Below are positions 61,321-64,000 of a DNA stretch of 64,000 nucleotides, in pieces. The position numbers and the translations under genes are program-made. Source of the stretch: Rhodosorus marinus (taxonomy: Eukaryota > Rhodophyta > Stylonematophyceae > Stylonematales > Stylonemataceae). The DNA is taken from positions 1,531,001 to 1,595,000 of the forward strand of contig JAMWBK010000010.1 in assembly GCA_029953675.1 (NCBI GenBank), written 5' to 3'. The notes beneath the pieces were generated by a model. That model saw nothing but the letters and a program-made list of their open reading frames with translations. It ran no database searches and was not told where the DNA came from. The number at the start of each line of letters is the position of its first letter. The first letter of the stretch is position 1.

Positions 61321-63010
61321 TTATGAAGAGGCTTCGGATTGTACTTCCATAGGAACCTCCATGGGAACTTCCATAGGGGCTTCCTCATAGCGATTCCTCC
61401 TCTTGTCCATAAGTAGTGCAAATGTGATCCATACGACCATTAGCAGAGAGAGGCCTCCGAACACAAACAGGACAATTGCTAAGTATAAGTTGCTTCCGGC
61501 ATCCAGATAGTTCAGCTGCTGCATGAAGATAAATTTTTCACCATCAAACTCTGACACAGGAAAAGCTGCGAAGGCAGATAAAGGACGAAGAAAAATTCGA
61601 TTAGCCTTTTAGCATTTAGGAGTGCGCGTTCATTTCGGCGTCGACGCTGTGCCAGTCCATTTCTAGCGCCCTTGCTAACCGGATCCGATTTGAACGTAAT
61701 ATGTGCCTGCTGCTAGATCTTCTTCTATGCGGTACAAGGCTTTTAGAAGTGTCGGAAAAGTTGATGCCCGCATCCATGAGATGAAGTTAACGCTGGTAAT
61801 GAAGTCGTTCACTGCTGTGGTGTAACCGCCATCCGACGGTCCGGGCAGATACAAGTCGTCAACCTCGTACTCCCTAGTCAATCCGGTCTGGCTTACCTGC
61901 GAGAGAGATCAGGCGAGTGCAGCATGCTCAGAACAGGGGTCTCATACCGGCTTCACTAGGATCTCGAGAGAGGCTTACGTACACTCACTGGGTCAGTCAA
62001 TTCGCTATCCTTGAACAGCGCCAAGGTATCTAGAATTCATGCAGGAAAGCACCAAGCAGAGGTTAGCACGAGGAGTCTTCAAAAGTTGGCTTGGTGAATT
62101 CCAAGAGTACCGTTGAAAATACTGAAGGGCAAAACCCCGCAGGGAAGAAGAATGTCTGGTTCCTGCGTGGCAAAGGGTTCGGGAGGGGAGGTTGGACCGG
62201 ACGTGATTCGCGGATCGCACATGTCCTCATACCCATCAGGAGCGGGAAATTCTCCTCGAAGCTGCTGAACCGAGAACGATGTTTTGTAAGTCCTCACGCC
62301 CTGTGTTATTCAATGAGGCAGAAAAGTCGTTAGCGGTGAGTTCTGAACATGCCACGGCGTCCGAGTCTTCTTCAGGGTTACCTGGAAGAAGAACCTTAAG
62401 CCGTAGTAGAAAACGGTAGGGCTGGTCACTGGCTCTTCCAGAGTTAGCGTCACAGTGCAGTTCTTAACACCTGAGAACATGGGGCCGACATCGCACTGCT
62501 CGATATTGTCGTAGCGAACACGATCTGTGGTAACTACCTACGTACATGTTCCAAGTTTCGAGTCAGACGTTGGAAGAGATAGGAATCCGATTTCTTCCTA
62601 GGCACCTGCTTGCGTGCGGATTACGACCCTACCTGGGTTTCCCCAACGACTACGACAACACCTAAGGTTGTTAGCGCGACGAACATGACTGCGTACATCA
62701 GCAGCAGATGCTTCGGGTATACATAGAAGTTGAATTCATACATTTGATGCTGCCAGAATCTGTGTTCTGATTCGTTCGTTGCATTGTGATAAATCCAAAC
62801 CGCGGGCGGAGAGCTGTTGTCAGCAAGAAGAACAACAACCAGACTAGTGGATGTACGTCTACTAGCAGCGAGGACTAGATAATCATCTTCAAACATACCA
62901 AATCGTTTCCATCCTGCCAAACCACCTTTGCCCAGACACGGACCAAAATTTTTCTCACAGCATAGGCAACCGCAGCAAGCGTCGAACCCATCCTCCTGCT
63001 CCTGCTCCAT
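61321..63010 (-). CDS. CDC50/LEM3 (ALIS) P4-ATPase beta subunit
   Basis: Six exons (63010-62633, 62537-62382, 62300-62111, 62029-61989, 61896-61680, 61550-61321) give 403 aa. Two membrane helices bracket a lumenal domain, as in CDC50. Landmarks: HLLLMYAVMFVALTTLGVVVVV, then paired cysteines (IEQCDVG, KNCTVTL), PTVFYYGLRFFFQ, CGVLPFSIFNDTL, the signature FISWMRASTFPTLLKALYRIEEDLAAGTYYVQI, and the second helix. The protein pairs with a P4-ATPase flippase, carries it out of the endoplasmic reticulum and is needed for flipping phosphatidylserine and related lipids. Exon 4 is only 41 nt. The cytosolic tail ends in a three-fold PMEV repeat. The N-terminal cytosolic part (about 90 aa, Cys-rich near its start) is longer than usual, and a hidden intron there cannot be excluded. 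Confidence 0.83.
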
Positions 63011-63849
63011 CCTTAAGCGCCTCTTCTTACCCCTCCAAAATCCAATAACCAAACTCAAATTGTTAAGCGCTTATGCCGAAAACATGCGAGATCGTGCTGC
63101 CCTTCCCCTCCCGCACTGGCGTGGCGATCTGTTCGAACTGACCCCCCCAGTTGCAGCAATCCGTAGCTAAAGGTCATACAGCGATCAGTGGAATAAGCGA
63201 TTCTGCATTTTTCTGACCATCAGAGGGGATGGCTATTGCACGTGATCGAAAACCGCGAACCCGAGATACCAGAATCTGGTAATTGCCCAGCTAGATTCAG
63301 CTTATTTCTTAAGCAAAACCGAATTCATGGGTGAAAAAGCGCAATAGGCAGCTCCTAGGTGATGATGGGTTCTGGAATAGTGATTCTGGAGCTACGATGT
63401 CAAATACATGAGCAGGATGAGGCACGATTTTGATCCAACGATTTGAGCACTGGTCTTCTCGATTTGTTTGTTGTTTCTCATACGTTTTCGATGCGTGGGT
63501 TTGCTGCTGGCTGCTGGTAAACACTACTCAGCGGGCACCAAGTTGCAAGTCTGCTTCTCGGTTATTTGCAGGTTTCGCTCATTGCCAAATCTTCAGACGA
63601 TGATGTTACAGCTTTCTTGACGAGTACGCATAGACAAAAGACAAGAGTGCCCTTGTGGATTGTATCCAAAAGATCGCGGTCCTTAACAGTCCGACCGGAC
63701 ATGTACGTTGAGAGAGAGAAAGAAAAGTGCAGCTTTGGCGCGTATGAGCGTCAAGAAAGCCAAGAGGATCTGTCTATTCGACGAATTCGGGTATTTCCGA
63801 TACGCAACTGAAAAACCATCCAAGCTCGGTCGGACATCAGAAGAGACAC
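63011..63849. other. Window-edge region, no gene supported
   Basis: About 840 bases upstream of CDC50. A plus-strand frame (63732-63920) encodes a basic 62-residue peptide of no known type, overlapping the possible minus-strand exon at the edge. Confidence 0.4.
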
Positions 63850-63999
63850 TCAGAGCTTCCGAGGTCTACCTTCCACCATTACAGATCGCCGAACTCCTGC
63901 AACTTTTTTACCGTCGTTGATACTAGTTTTTTGGGCGATGAAAACACCGCATGATTCAAGTACCTCATCAAACTCCTCCTCGTACGTTACACTGCCAAA
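63850..63999 (-). CDS. Possible partial exon at the window edge
   Basis: A minus-strand frame enters from beyond the window and runs 49 codons to a stop at 63850. It includes VTYEEEFDEVLESCGVFIAQKTSI, which looks protein-like, then a basic end. The gene, if real, lies mainly outside the window. A donor-like GT after the INDG codons could mean the exon ends earlier. Confidence 0.25.
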   Translation of the reverse strand, partial: FGSVTYEEEFDEVLESCGVFIAQKTSINDGKKVAGVRRSVMVEGRPRKL

Positions 64000-64000
64000 G

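Overview
The window is nuclear DNA from a eukaryote. Nearly every recognisable gene is cut by short introns (mostly 60-160 nt, GT...AG, one apparent GC...AG), and coding frames close exactly across the joins I placed by eye. A plastid-bearing alga is the best guess. There is a YGGT/YCF19-type membrane protein with a transit-peptide-like leader, and a methionine sulfoxide reductase with a transit-like leader followed by a twin-arginine (Tat) signal. The coding sequence is of middling GC, with many genes on both strands and AT-rich spacers. The set (METTL16, FANCI, HAUS1, EIPR1, MAK11, plant-type diacylglycerol kinase, DEP-DUF547) fits a red alga or a related microalga, but I cannot name the species.

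Layout, left to right (strand in brackets): TRIAP1/Mdm35 (+); DEP-DUF547 protein (-); FAAH-like amidase that has lost its catalytic triad (+); EIPR1/TSSC1 WD40 protein (-); fatty acid 2-hydroxylase (+); ArfGAP-UBA protein (-); YGGT protein (+); METTL16 (-); HAUS1 augmin subunit (+); two PHO80-like cyclins tail to tail (+/-); diacylglycerol kinase (+); RraA-like protein with an apparent 1-nt frameshift (+); polynucleotide-kinase-like P-loop protein (+); ABHD13/BEM46 hydrolase (-); MsrB (-); five-finger C2H2 protein (-); a long gene-poor stretch with a mariner-type transposase remnant; FANCI (+, ten exons, 1338 aa); an orphan helical protein (-); MAK11/PAK1IP1 (+); an unknown multi-pass membrane protein (-); a small PH-domain protein (+); a CDC50/LEM3 P4-ATPase subunit (-).

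The genes do not form one pathway. They are housekeeping functions: lipid and membrane asymmetry (FA2H, DGK, CDC50, TRIAP1, amidase), trafficking (ArfGAP, EIPR1), RNA and ribosomes (METTL16, MAK11), DNA repair and mitosis (FANCI, kinase, HAUS1), and plastid upkeep (YGGT, MsrB).

The most unusual observations are the triad-less amidase, the Tat-targeted MsrB, and a scattered set of near-perfect DNA hairpins (stems 12-20 bp, short loops) that share no sequence but recur in spacers and one intron. All exon joins were inferred from reading frame and splice dinucleotides; no alignment or search was run.
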